Both the position numbers and the translations under genes were made by a program. Positions 8,141 through 15,718 of a stretch of 64,000 nucleotides of DNA are shown piece by piece. Position 1 is the first letter of the stretch; every line of letters starts with the position of its first letter. The notes beneath the pieces are model-generated. The model was not told the DNA's origin. It did not search any database and saw only the letters and a list, made by a program, of their open reading frames with translations. Origin of the DNA: Pseudomonas sp. S31 (GTDB taxonomy: Bacteria > Pseudomonadota > Gammaproteobacteria > Pseudomonadales > Pseudomonadaceae); assembly GCF_016648105.1 (NCBI RefSeq), contig NZ_JACVVE010000001.1:372001-436000 (forward strand), written 5' to 3'.

Positions 8141-8590
8141 ATGAAGCCCCTTATCCTTGTCCTCAACGGCCCCAATCTCAACATGCTGGGTACCCGTGAA
8201 CCCGCCCAGTACGGCCACGAAACCCTCGCCGACCTGGGCCAGCGCTGCGCTGACAGTGCCAGGGCCCACGGCCTGGAAATCGAGTTCCGCCAGACCAACC
8301 ACGAAGGCGAGCTGATCGACTGGATCCACGCCGCACGTGGCCGCTGCGCAGGCATCCTGATCAACCCTGGCGCGTGGACCCACACCTCGGTGGCCATCCG
8401 CGACGCCCTGGTCGCCAGCGAGCTGCCAGTGATCGAAGTGCATCTGTCCAACGTGCACAAGCGCGAGCCCTTCCGCCACGTATCGTTCGTGTCCGGCATC
8501 GCCGTGGGAGTGATCTGCGGCCTGGGTAGCCAGGGCTACCGCATGGCCCTGAGCTACTTCGCCGAACTGCTCAAGGAGCAGGCCGCATGA
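8141..8590 (+). CDS. aroQ: Type II 3-dehydroquinate dehydratase
   Basis: A 149-residue cytoplasmic enzyme converting 3-dehydroquinate to 3-dehydroshikimate. Family blocks are all present: [20 protein letters not shown] with the catalytic Arg/Tyr region, [27 protein letters not shown] with the catalytic His, and [17 protein letters not shown]. Type II enzymes form dodecamers. It overlaps the AroE-like gene by four bases (ATGA), an arrangement that suggests quinate/shikimate catabolism instead of the housekeeping aromatic pathway, whose aroQ normally sits with accBC in Pseudomonas. Confidence 0.95.
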   Translation: MKPLILVLNGPNLNMLGTREPAQYGHETLADLGQRCADSARAHGLEIEFRQTNHEGELIDWIHAARGRCAGILINPGAWTHTSVAIRDALVASELPVIEVHLSNVHKREPFRHVSFVSGIAVGVICGLGSQGYRMALSYFAELLKEQAA

Positions 8591-9435
8591 ACCACCCTGC
8601 CATTCTCGCCGGCCTCATCGGCCGCGGCATTCAGCTGTCACGCACCCCTGCCCTGCATGAGTACGAAGGCGATGCCCAGGCCCTGCGCTATCTGTACCGG
8701 CTGATCGATGCCGACCAGCTGGGCGTCGACGACAGTGCCCTGCCGCGCTTGCTCGACGCCGCGCAGCACACCGGTTTCACTGGGCTCAACATCACCTACC
8801 CATTCAAGCAGGCGATCCTGCCACTGCTCGACGAACTCTCGGATGAAGCGCGTGGCATTGGCGCAGTGAACACCGTGGTGTTCAAGGAGGGCAAACGAGT
8901 CGGCCACAACACCGATTGCCTAGGCTTCGCCGAAGGCCTGCGACGCGGCCTGGCCGACGCGACGCGGCGCCAGGTGGTGCAGATGGGCGCCGGCGGCGCG
9001 GGTGCTGCGGTGGCGCATGCCCTGCTCAGCGAAGGCGTCGAGCGGCTGGTGCTGTTCGAGGTCGACGTCGCTCGGGCACAGGCCTTGGTCGACAACCTCA
9101 ACGCACATTTCGGCGCGGGCCGCGCGGCGCTCGGCAGCGACCTGGCCAGCTCCCTGGCAGAGGCCGATGGCCTGGTCAATACCACCCCGGTCGGCATGGC
9201 CAAGCTGCCCGGCACGCCGTTGCCGATCGAACTGCTGCATGCACGGTTGTGGGTCGCCGAGATCATCTACTTCCCGCTCGAGACCGAATTGCTGCGCGCT
9301 GCCAGAGCCTTGGGCTGCCGGACCCTGGATGGCAGCAGCATGGCGGTGTTCCAGGCGGTGAAGGCGTTCGAGCTGTTCAGCGGCCGCCCTGCGGATGCCC
9401 AGCGCATGCAGGCACATTTCGCCAGCCTCGGCTGA
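8587..9435 (+). CDS. Shikimate/quinate dehydrogenase-like protein (AroE-like)
   Basis: A 282-residue NAD(P)-dependent dehydrogenase of the shikimate dehydrogenase family. The substrate-binding blocks [11 protein letters not shown] (instead of SxSPxxHN), NITYPFKQ with the catalytic Lys, and HNTDCLGF with the catalytic Asp are visible, then a Rossmann loop GAGGAGAAV. The SxTPxxHE block resembles catabolic quinate/shikimate dehydrogenases and the AroE-like proteins of P. putida. Coupled with the dehydratase, it probably oxidises shikimate or quinate to feed the protocatechuate route. Cofactor preference cannot be fixed from the sequence alone. Confidence 0.85.
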   Translation: MNHPAILAGLIGRGIQLSRTPALHEYEGDAQALRYLYRLIDADQLGVDDSALPRLLDAAQHTGFTGLNITYPFKQAILPLLDELSDEARGIGAVNTVVFKEGKRVGHNTDCLGFAEGLRRGLADATRRQVVQMGAGGAGAAVAHALLSEGVERLVLFEVDVARAQALVDNLNAHFGAGRAALGSDLASSLAEADGLVNTTPVGMAKLPGTPLPIELLHARLWVAEIIYFPLETELLRAARALGCRTLDGSSMAVFQAVKAFELFSGRPADAQRMQAHFASLG

Positions 9436-9492
9436 ATCGACGTCACCCCCGGTCCGCAGAGATACCGCGTGCCGAGGGTGCCCCCCTGCTCA

Positions 9493-10029
9493 TCAACCGT
9501 GCTCATCGAGCAAGGCCTCGATCACTTTTTCCTGCCCGTCGTAGTCGCCTTCACCGAAATGCACATGGCGCACCTGCCCCTGTCGATCGACGAAGTAATG
9601 AGCCGGCCAGAACTGATTGCCCCAGGCGTTCCACACCCGGTGATCGTTATCCACCGCCACCGGATAATCGATCCCCAGGCTCGCCACCTTGCCCTTCAAG
9701 GTGCCGACATCATGCTCATAGTCGTACTCCGGCGTGTGCACGCCTACCACCACCAAGCCCTGGTCGGCATAACGACGCGCCCAGTCATTGACGTGCGGCA
9801 GGCTGCGCTGGCAGTTGATGCAGTCCCACGTCCAGAAGTCCACCAGCACGACCTTGCCCTTGAGTTGCGCAGCGTCCAGCGGCGGCGAGTTGAGCCAGCC
9901 GCTGGCCCCCGCGAGCGATGGCATGGCGCCGTAGCTGTCACGCGCCATCAGCTGACTGGCCAGGCCCAGGCCCAACAGTGCCAAGGCCACGCCACCCGCA
10001 GTGAGCAACCTCCGGCGCTCAGCTCTCAT
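9493..10029 (-). CDS. Periplasmic thioredoxin-like (redoxin/TlpA-type) protein
   Basis: A 178-residue protein with an N-terminal signal or anchor (RRRLLTAGGVALALLGLGLA) and a redoxin domain. The redox motif is WDCINCQ, in the place where thioredoxins have CGPC, preceded by GKVVLVDFWTW; the cis-Pro region is QFWPAHYFVDRQG. It likely handles disulfides or metal-sensitive thiols in the periplasm. The ATG at 10029 overlaps the DUF2790 gene by 11 bases, so the two form one operon divergent from the response regulator. Within the bufferin-like locus it may keep precursor cysteines reduced; that role is inference. Confidence 0.85.
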   Translation of the reverse strand: MRAERRRLLTAGGVALALLGLGLASQLMARDSYGAMPSLAGASGWLNSPPLDAAQLKGKVVLVDFWTWDCINCQRSLPHVNDWARRYADQGLVVVGVHTPEYDYEHDVGTLKGKVASLGIDYPVAVDNDHRVWNAWGNQFWPAHYFVDRQGQVRHVHFGEGDYDGQEKVIEALLDEHG

Positions 10030-10294
10030 GGCAACCACCGGTGGCGTAGGTGCGGTACTCGATGCTCTGCGCATGGCCCTTGGAGTCGAGGTAGTCCATG
10101 CGCGTGTTGACCAGGCCGCAGGCATTGCTTTGCTCGTCCTGGACCGACAGCACCTTCTGCACATCCAGCTTGTCGCCATAGCGGTACTGCATCGCTGCGG
10201 CCTGCGGCGAGGGGGCGCTGGCGGCCTGGGCGGTAACGGCAGCAATGCTCATCACGGCAAGCAGGCTGGCGCTGGCAAGGGTCTTGAAGTTCAT
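10019..10294 (-). CDS. DUF2790-family small periplasmic protein
   Basis: A 91-residue exported protein: signal peptide MNFKTLASASLLAVMSIAAVTAQAA, then a compact domain with MQYRYGDKLDVQKVLSVQDE and SNACGLVNTRMDYLDSKG typical of the DUF2790 family common in Pseudomonas. Two Cys residues could form a disulfide. AGGAGA precedes the ATG at 10294. The family has no established function. It is first in an operon with the redoxin gene and divergent from the two-component genes, so it is a likely target of that regulator. Confidence 0.85.
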   Translation of the reverse strand: MNFKTLASASLLAVMSIAAVTAQAASAPSPQAAAMQYRYGDKLDVQKVLSVQDEQSNACGLVNTRMDYLDSKGHAQSIEYRTYATGGCHES

Positions 10295-10409
10295 GGCATC
10301 TCTCCTGTGCATCGTTGGGGTGTGGGGAGGTTCGCTCCCCGGTCGAGAGCCATTTCACGCCCGGCAGGTATCGCCCATGTGTCTTCAAGCCCTGTGATGT
10401 GCTTCCTCC

Positions 10410-10444
10410 TGTATCTGTACGCGAGCCAGATACACTGCAATACA
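10410..10444 (+). promoter_or_regulatory. Putative response-regulator site: TACA direct repeat plus inverted TGTATCT half-site
   Basis: TACACTGCAATACA (10431-10444) is a direct repeat of TACA with a 10-base period. Just upstream TGTATCT (10410-10416) is the exact inverse of AGATACA (10428-10434), giving a 7-base inverted repeat with an 11-base spacer. The site lies between the divergent DUF2790 and response-regulator genes. The same TACA-N6-TACA pattern recurs before the DoxX unit and the EF-hand precursor operon. Confidence 0.55.
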
Positions 10445-10513
10445 AAGCCACGCAGGCACGGGCGCGAACGCTCGGTACACTGCGCCCAACCCACCCATAC
10501 AGGAAGGCAACGC

Positions 10514-11254
10514 ATGGATCACGTCGATCACATCCTGATCGTCGACGACGACCGCGAAATCCGCGAGCTGGTCGGCAACTACCTGAAGAAGAACGGCTTG
10601 CGCACCAGCATCGTCGCCGACGGCCGGCAGATGCGCGCCTTCCTCGAAGCCAACAGCGTCGACCTGATCGTCCTCGACATCATGATGCCCGGCGACGACG
10701 GCCTGGTGCTGTGCCGCGAGTTGCGCGCCGGCAAGCACCGCAACACGCCCGTGCTGATGCTGACCGCGCGCAACGACGAGACCGACCGCATCATCGGCCT
10801 GGAAATGGGCGCCGACGACTACCTGACCAAACCCTTCTCGGCCCGTGAGTTGCTGGCGCGCATCAATGCCGTGTTGCGCCGCACGCGCATGCTGCCGCCC
10901 AACCTGACCATCAGTGAAAGCAGCCGCCTGCTCGGTTTCGGCCAGTGGCGCCTGGATACCACCGCCCGTCACCTGCTCGACAGCGAAGGCACCCTGGTGG
11001 CACTCAGCGGGGCCGAGTACCGTTTGCTGCGGGTGTTCCTCGACCACCCGCAACGGGTGCTCAGCCGCGAACAGCTGCTCAACCTGACCCAAGGCCGCGA
11101 GGCGGATATCTTCGACCGCTCCATCGACTTGCTGGTCAGCCGCCTGCGCCAGCGCCTGGGTGACGATGCCCGCGAACCGGCCTGCATCAAGACGGTTCGC
11201 AGCGAGGGCTACGTCTTTTCCCTGCCCGTGCAGTTGCTCGAGTCGCCGTCATGA
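10514..11254 (+). CDS. OmpR/PhoB-type response regulator
   Basis: A 246-residue two-component response regulator. The receiver domain (about residues 1-120) has the acidic pair in LIVDDDREIR, the phospho-acceptor Asp55 in LIVLDIMMPGDDG, Thr in VLMLTARND and Lys in DYLTKPFS. The C-terminal winged helix (about 145-240) ends in IKTVRSEGYVF, typical of the OmpR class, whose members usually bind tandem direct repeats. The ATG at 10514 follows AGGAAGG. It overlaps the sensor kinase start (ATGA). It probably controls the neighbouring operons through TACA repeats. Confidence 0.95.
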   Translation: MDHVDHILIVDDDREIRELVGNYLKKNGLRTSIVADGRQMRAFLEANSVDLIVLDIMMPGDDGLVLCRELRAGKHRNTPVLMLTARNDETDRIIGLEMGADDYLTKPFSARELLARINAVLRRTRMLPPNLTISESSRLLGFGQWRLDTTARHLLDSEGTLVALSGAEYRLLRVFLDHPQRVLSREQLLNLTQGREADIFDRSIDLLVSRLRQRLGDDAREPACIKTVRSEGYVFSLPVQLLESPS

Positions 11255-12537
11255 AGTGGCCTTCTACCCTGGCCTCGCGCCTGGCACTGATCTTCTTCAC
11301 CGGCCTGGTGCTGGCCTACGGCCTGTCGTTCAGCCTGCAGGCGTACGAGCGCTATGTCAGCAGCCGCTCGATGATGCTCAGCAACCTGGAGCTGGACGTG
11401 TCCACCTCGGTGGCCATCCTCGACCGCCTGCCGGCCGCCGAGCGTGCCGCCTGGCTGCCGCGCCTGGAACGCCGCACCTATCGCTACCGCCTGGACGATG
11501 GCCTGCCAGGCGACGCCATGCCCAGCGGCGATCCGCCCATGGCCGCCGAGTCCATCGTCAAGGCCATCGGCAGCGATTACCGCCTGACGTTCCAGGAGAT
11601 TCCCGGCCCCAATGCGCATTTCCAGGCGCACCTGCGCCTGGCCGACGGTGCTCCGCTGACCATCGACGTGACCCCGAGCCCAGTACCGACGGCACGCTGG
11701 CTGCCCCTGGTGCTGCTGATCCAGCTTGCCGTGCTGTTGTTGTGCACCTGGTTGGCGGTGCGCCTGGCGATCCGCCCGCTGACCCGCCTGGCCCAGGCCG
11801 TCGATGACCTCGACCCGGACAAGCCAGGGCTGCAGCTGGATGAAAGCGGCCCGCGCGAGGTGCGCTACGCGGCGCTCGCCTTCAACGCCTTGCAGGCGCG
11901 CATCGCCGCATACCTCAAGGAGCGCATGCAGCTGCTGGCGGCGATCTCCCATGACCTGCAAACCCCGATCACGCGCATGAAACTGCGTGTCGAAGTCATG
12001 GACGACGGAGCGGAGAAAGACAAGCTGTGTCACGACCTTGATGCCATGGAGCATCTGGTGCACGAAGGCGTGGCCTATGCCCGCAGCATGGACATCAACA
12101 CCGAGGCGCCGTGTCGCATAGACCTCGACGCGTTTCTCGACAGCCTGGTGTTCGACTATCAGGACAGCGGTGCGCGGGTCGAGCGCCAGGGCAGCAGCGC
12201 GAGCTTGCTGGAAACACGCCCGCACGCCCTGCGCCGGGTGCTGGTGAACCTGCTGGACAACGCATTGAAGTTCGCCGGTTCCGCGCAACTGGAGGTGGCC
12301 ACGGAACAGGGCCGCACGGTGATCCGCGTGCTCGACCAAGGCCCTGGCATTCCGGGCGCCGAGCTGGCCGACGTGGTCAAGCCGTTCTACCGGGTGGAGA
12401 GTTCGCGCAATCGCAGCACTGGCGGTACCGGGCTGGGCCTGGCCATCGCCCAACAGCTGACCCAGGCCCTGGGCGGTCGCCTGACCCTGAGCAACCGTGC
12501 CACCGGTGGGCTGTGCGCACAGATCGAGTTGCCATAG
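11251..12537 (+). CDS. Two-component sensor histidine kinase
   Basis: A 428-residue inner-membrane kinase. One membrane helix near residues 10-30, a periplasmic sensor region of about 120 residues, a second helix near 150-172 (LPLVLLIQLAVLLLCTWLAV), then HAMP, and a dimerisation domain with the phospho-accepting His234 in AISHDLQTPITRMKLR. ATP-binding motifs follow: NLLDNALKFA (N box), DQGPGIPGAE (G1) and GGTGLGLAIAQQL (G2). The periplasmic part has no Cys or His cluster that would name a ligand. It pairs with the preceding regulator; neighbours suggest copper, gold or oxidative signals, which is inference. Confidence 0.94.
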   Translation: MKWPSTLASRLALIFFTGLVLAYGLSFSLQAYERYVSSRSMMLSNLELDVSTSVAILDRLPAAERAAWLPRLERRTYRYRLDDGLPGDAMPSGDPPMAAESIVKAIGSDYRLTFQEIPGPNAHFQAHLRLADGAPLTIDVTPSPVPTARWLPLVLLIQLAVLLLCTWLAVRLAIRPLTRLAQAVDDLDPDKPGLQLDESGPREVRYAALAFNALQARIAAYLKERMQLLAAISHDLQTPITRMKLRVEVMDDGAEKDKLCHDLDAMEHLVHEGVAYARSMDINTEAPCRIDLDAFLDSLVFDYQDSGARVERQGSSASLLETRPHALRRVLVNLLDNALKFAGSAQLEVATEQGRTVIRVLDQGPGIPGAELADVVKPFYRVESSRNRSTGGTGLGLAIAQQLTQALGGRLTLSNRATGGLCAQIELP

Positions 12538-12562
12538 CCCTGCGCTTCGAGGCACTACCTGG

Positions 12563-12584
12563 GATACGTCTACAAACCGATACA
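12563..12584 (+). promoter_or_regulatory. Putative response-regulator site upstream of the DoxX unit
   Basis: TACAAACCGATACA (12571-12584) repeats TACA with the same 10-base period as the site in the regulator promoter, preceded by a GATACG at 12563-12568. It lies 26-47 bases after the kinase stop codon and upstream of the small ORF and the DoxX gene, so these may have their own regulated promoter. Confidence 0.5.
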
Positions 12585-12666
12585 CAACCCGCCCGCCGCC
12601 GACACACTGCAGATACCCCACCCCAGCACACTCCCGGTCACACCACCACAACCGGGAGACTTCACG

Positions 12667-12776
12667 ATGCCCCCCTCACCCTGCCCTCCGGCTGGAAGCT
12701 GTTCGCCGCCATCGCATTCAAGCTCACCGCCAAGCTGGCCCAACGCCGCCGCGTCGCCAGCACCCCACTGTGCTGA
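12667..12776 (+). pseudogene. Small ORF apparently frameshifted at a C6 run
   Basis: GGGAGA (12654-12659) and an ATG (12667) are well placed, but the reading frame with normal G/C-ending codons is a different one. It reads through LPSGWKLFAAIAFKLTAKLA and stops at 12774-12776, 15 bases before the DoxX ATG. One extra C in the six-base C run at 12670-12675 would join the ATG to that frame and give a 36-residue amphipathic, basic peptide. As written, the ATG opens an unlikely Pro/Ser-rich 45-residue frame. It may be a sequencing or mutation frameshift of a real small gene, or a slippage-switched one. Confidence 0.4.
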
Positions 12777-12791
12777 AAGGAGACACTGGAA

Positions 12792-13280
12792 ATGCAAGCA
12801 TTGACCCGCACCCTGAACAACGTCGACCGTCTCGGCACCTGGAGCGCCGACTTACCGCTGCGGCTGTTCCTGGCCTGGGAGTTTTTCGAATCCGGCTGGG
12901 AAAAGTTCAACGGCAGCAACTGGTTCACCGACATCCAGGGTAACTTCCCCTTCCCGTTCGATGCACTGCCAGTGGAGCTGAACTGGCAACTGTCGATGTG
13001 GGCCGAGCTGCTGTTGCCGTTACTGCTGTTGCTGGGCCTGGGCACGCGCCTGGCTGCGGCCGGGTTGATGGTAGTGACCGTGGTGGCGATCGCTGCGGTG
13101 CACTGGCCGGCACATTGGTCGAGCCTGGGCGAACTGGCCCGGGGGTATTCGATCAGCGACCAGGGGTTTGGGAACTACAAGCTGCCGCTGATCTACCTGG
13201 TTGCGTTGCTGCCGTTGCTGCTCAAGGGCGCGGGGCGGCTGAGTCTTGATCATTGGCTTAGAAGGCGGGTGGCTGCCTAG
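12792..13280 (+). CDS. DoxX-family membrane protein
   Basis: A 162-residue protein with four membrane segments: [52 protein letters not shown] and [18 protein letters not shown]. The first segment with WEKF and the GLGTR loop are characteristic of DoxX. GGAGA lies eight bases before the ATG at 12792. DoxX-type proteins accompany DUF692/DUF2063 genes in bufferin operons, so membership in the same system fits. Here it is separated from those genes by a REP doublet and lies on the opposite strand. The biochemical role of DoxX proteins in these systems is not settled. Confidence 0.9.
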   Translation: MQALTRTLNNVDRLGTWSADLPLRLFLAWEFFESGWEKFNGSNWFTDIQGNFPFPFDALPVELNWQLSMWAELLLPLLLLLGLGTRLAAAGLMVVTVVAIAAVHWPAHWSSLGELARGYSISDQGFGNYKLPLIYLVALLPLLLKGAGRLSLDHWLRRRVAA

Positions 13281-13311
13281 TGTCCGACTGGAGTTTGGTG
13301 TGCACGCGTAA

Positions 13312-13496
13312 ATCGAGCGCCGCCCGCGCGGCGCTTCGCGGGTAAACCCGCTCCTACAGTTCGTTTCGGACCAGTCATGCCAGTGAAATCCCCTGGCGAA
13401 TCACACGGCTGGCAACCATGGCCTGTCAGGCATGGCACGTTGCAATAGATGTAGGAGCGGGTTTACCCGCGAAGCGCCGCGCGGGCGGCGCTCGAT
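13312..13496. repeat. REP doublet (REPIN) with 47-base perfect inverted arms
   Basis: Two REP units face each other. The left arm (13312-13358) and right arm (13450-13496) are exact reverse complements over 47 bases, longer than the other doublets in the window, and enclose a 91-base loop. It fills the space between the convergent DoxX and DUF2063 genes and could fold into a large cruciform or mRNA hairpin serving as a transcript end for both. Confidence 0.9.
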
Positions 13497-13528
13497 CTGG
13501 TAGGCGCCATCAATGGCATGGCGGTCTC

Positions 13529-14236
13529 CTACGCATCCAACCCCGTACCAATGACCACGCCCTGCGCCCGCAGGCTTTCCAGCAACGCCAAACCAGGTCC
13601 AATCTCCGCGCCAAGCGCGAGCAAACGCTCGCGGCCAGTACCACGAACCTGCGCCAGTAACCGATAAGCCAGCGGCGTCAGGCGGGCGAAGCGCACCTTG
13701 AAGTCGGCATCGCGATACACCAACAGCAACGTCGGCACCTCAGGTGGAGTCGCCGCCTGGAAACCCGGGCCAATGCACTCGACCGGCCACTGATAGGCCA
13801 ACACCCTCGCGGTGCACGACAACAACGGCTCGCCTTCGAGCAGGTCCCCCTCTGGCTGATGCAGGGGATCTTCGGCATCGCTCAGGTACAACTGCGCCTC
13901 GACCCACTCATAATGGGCCAGCTCAAGCTGCCAGGGCTCATCGAGCTCGACCGCTTGCAGGTAATCGACAAAGGCCCCGGCAACTTCGCTGAACAGTGGC
14001 GTCTGGCTGCGGTAGTTGGCATAGAAATCGTGCACCCGTGCCTGCCAACGCTGCTGGCCCAATGTGTCGCGCATCACCGGGAAACTGCCGGCCAGCAACC
14101 CTTCGATATTGCCGAAGAACAGCTCGCGGTAGACCTTCAAGCGCCGCGCTTCGATGCCAGGTGGCGGGGCGTGCCGGTCCGGGTCGCGCAAATGGCGGGC
14201 CAGGGTGAATTGCTGATCGTGCAACCGTTCAGCCAT
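13529..14236 (-). CDS. bufC: DUF2063 (BufC-type) partner of the MNIO enzyme
   Basis: A 235-residue cytoplasmic protein. The N-terminal DUF2063 domain is visible from [12 protein letters not shown] through [20 protein letters not shown] and [13 protein letters not shown], then [21 protein letters not shown]; a C-terminal winged-helix-like region follows. Such proteins pair with DUF692 enzymes and help present the precursor peptide. The ATG at 14236 overlaps the end of the DUF692 gene by eight bases, so the two products are made together. It is the last gene of the operon. The symbol follows bufferin nomenclature and is by family resemblance only. Confidence 0.88.
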   Translation of the reverse strand: MAERLHDQQFTLARHLRDPDRHAPPPGIEARRLKVYRELFFGNIEGLLAGSFPVMRDTLGQQRWQARVHDFYANYRSQTPLFSEVAGAFVDYLQAVELDEPWQLELAHYEWVEAQLYLSDAEDPLHQPEGDLLEGEPLLSCTARVLAYQWPVECIGPGFQAATPPEVPTLLLVYRDADFKVRFARLTPLAYRLLAQVRGTGRERLLALGAEIGPGLALLESLRAQGVVIGTGLDA

Positions 14237-15062
14237 GACGGAGCCCTCCCACCGCCTGCTGCACGGCACGAATCCGCGCCGTCTCCTCGAGCAATTCGGC
14301 CAGCGGCGGATAATTGAAATCACGCTCCAGCACCGTCGGCTGCGCGCCAAAGCGCTCGCAGGCGATGGCGAACAAGCGCCAGACATCGTCGCGCACTGGG
14401 GCACCGTGGGTGTCGACCTTCAGATCCGGCGCTTCGTCGTAATGCCCTGCGACGTGCATCCCAGTGACCCGCCCCAATGGCAGCCCCTGGAGAAACGCTT
14501 CGGCGTCGTAACCGTGGTTGCAGGCATTTACGAAGACATTGTTGACGTCCAGCAGCAGGTCGCAATCGGCTTCGTCGAGTACCGCCCGGATGAACGCCAG
14601 TTCGCTCATCGCCTGGTAGGGCGCGGCGTAGTAGCTGATGTTTTCCACGGCGATGCGCCGCTGCAAATGGTCCTGGGCTTGGCGGATCCTGGCGACCACG
14701 TGATGCACCGCCTCTTCGGTGAAGGGGATCGGCATCAGGTCGTAGAGGTGGCCATCGTCGCTGCAGTAGCTGAGGTGTTCACTGTACAGGCACACCTGGT
14801 GGCGATCGAGGAACTGTCGCGTCTGCTCCAGCAGCCCGATATCCAGAGGCGCGCTGCCACCCAGCGACAGCGACAAGCCATGGCACGCCAGCGGAAAACG
14901 CTCGGCCAGGCAGGCCAGCCCCTGGCCGTAGGCGCCACCGACGCCAATCCAGTTCTCCGGCGCGCACTCGAGAAAGTCGACGGCGCCGGCCTCCATGGCC
15001 AGCAGCTGCGCCATCAACCCCCGGCGCAGACCCAGGCCGGTAAACAAGGATGTCGTATTCAT
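14229..15062 (-). CDS. bufB: DUF692 multinuclear non-heme iron oxidase (MNIO, BufB-type)
   Basis: A 277-residue TIM-barrel enzyme of the DUF692 family, now known as multinuclear iron oxidases that modify cysteines in ribosomal peptides. Recognisable blocks are [69 protein letters not shown] and [10 protein letters not shown], which supply the conserved His, Glu, Asp and Asn ligands expected for the metal site. I chose the ATG at 15062 ([13 protein letters not shown]). Its substrate is almost certainly the upstream precursor carrying EGKCG motifs, where related enzymes form thiooxazoles. Confidence 0.93.
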   Translation of the reverse strand: MNTTSLFTGLGLRRGLMAQLLAMEAGAVDFLECAPENWIGVGGAYGQGLACLAERFPLACHGLSLSLGGSAPLDIGLLEQTRQFLDRHQVCLYSEHLSYCSDDGHLYDLMPIPFTEEAVHHVVARIRQAQDHLQRRIAVENISYYAAPYQAMSELAFIRAVLDEADCDLLLDVNNVFVNACNHGYDAEAFLQGLPLGRVTGMHVAGHYDEAPDLKVDTHGAPVRDDVWRLFAIACERFGAQPTVLERDFNYPPLAELLEETARIRAVQQAVGGLRHG

Positions 15063-15081
15063 CACAAAGGCTCCAGCAAGC

Positions 15082-15116
15082 ACGACGCCCCACCTGGACT
15101 CCAGGCGGGGCGTCGT
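15082..15116 (-). promoter_or_regulatory. Strong hairpin between precursor and DUF692 genes
   Basis: A 35-base near-perfect palindrome: outer arms ACGACGCCCC and GGGGCGTCGT, a G-U pair, then CCTGG/CCAGG around a 3-base loop, about 16 pairs in all. It lies 20 bases beyond the precursor stop and 20 bases before the DUF692 start on the minus strand. There is no T tract, so it is more likely an mRNA-stabilising or partial-termination element that lets the precursor be made in excess over its enzyme. Confidence 0.7.
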
Positions 15117-15135
15117 AGGGGTTCATCGGTCAGGA

Positions 15136-15576
15136 TCAGGTCGGGTCGACCAGGTGACTGAACAGGTCCTTGGGCATCGGCTTGCCGTTGGCCTGGTAGA
15201 TGGCCTTGAGATGGTCGTAGGCCTCCTGCTCGGAGATGAAGCCATCGTGGTTGCTGTCGATTTTGTCGAAGTCGGCCGCACGATCCTTGGCTACCGCGAG
15301 AAACTCCTCGCGTGACACCTTGCCGTCGTGGTTGCTGTCGGTGCGGGCGAACGAAGCGTCGCCACACTTGCCCTCGCCGCATTTGCCTTCGGCCTGGGTG
15401 GCCTTGGCGCCGCCACCGCACTTGCCCTCGCCACACTTGCCCTCACCAGCGGCCTTGGCCGAGGCCAGTTGATAGCCTTGCGACAAAGGCTCGACGGCGA
15501 ATGCGTTGCTGCCAATCGCCATGCTGCCGATCAGCGCGGCGCCCAGCAGGCCCAGCGTGTTCCGTGGGTTTTTCAT
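15136..15576 (-). CDS. Bufferin-like RiPP precursor fused to an EF-hand domain
   Basis: A 146-residue exported protein. Residues 1-27 form a signal peptide (LGLLGAALIGSMAIGSNAFA). Next come four EGKCG motifs in two pairs (residues 45-54 and 63-72), holding all four Cys (48, 53, 66, 71). Then two EF-hand loops follow, DSNHDGKVSREE (80-91) and DSNHDGFISEQE (107-118), with the calcium-ligand pattern intact. EGKCG motifs are the sites that MNIO enzymes modify in bufferins, which sequester copper or related metals. I chose the ATG at 15576, with GTGGAG upstream. It heads the operon with DUF692 and DUF2063. The EF-hands suggest calcium binding or protease-resistant folding; their role is unknown. 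Confidence 0.9.
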   Translation of the reverse strand: MKNPRNTLGLLGAALIGSMAIGSNAFAVEPLSQGYQLASAKAAGEGKCGEGKCGGGAKATQAEGKCGEGKCGDASFARTDSNHDGKVSREEFLAVAKDRAADFDKIDSNHDGFISEQEAYDHLKAIYQANGKPMPKDLFSHLVDPT

Positions 15577-15624
15577 GGTGTTGCTCCACTGTGGTTGGAA
15601 AGTGGAGCCATTAGGCCGCGACGG

Positions 15625-15702
15625 TGTATCGACGATGTATCGCGCAGGCCCGGGTTTTGTGTGGCACTGCATCATCGATGCGCCTGGATACATTGCGATA
15701 CA
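15625..15702 (-). promoter_or_regulatory. Putative response-regulator sites upstream of the precursor operon
   Basis: Two repeat pairs lie within 126 bases upstream of the precursor ATG. TACATTGCGATACA (15689-15702, plus-strand reading) has the same 10-base period as the sites before the response regulator and DoxX. A second pair, TGTA at 15625-15628 and at 15636-15639, reads TACA-N7-TACA in the direction of the gene. The promoter itself was not pinned down. Confidence 0.5.
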
Positions 15703-15718
15703 GGCGCATCGGCGGCGA

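Noticed and set aside
9436..9492. Terminator between the AroE-like and redoxin genes
   Set aside because: No stable stem followed by a T tract could be found in the short convergent space.
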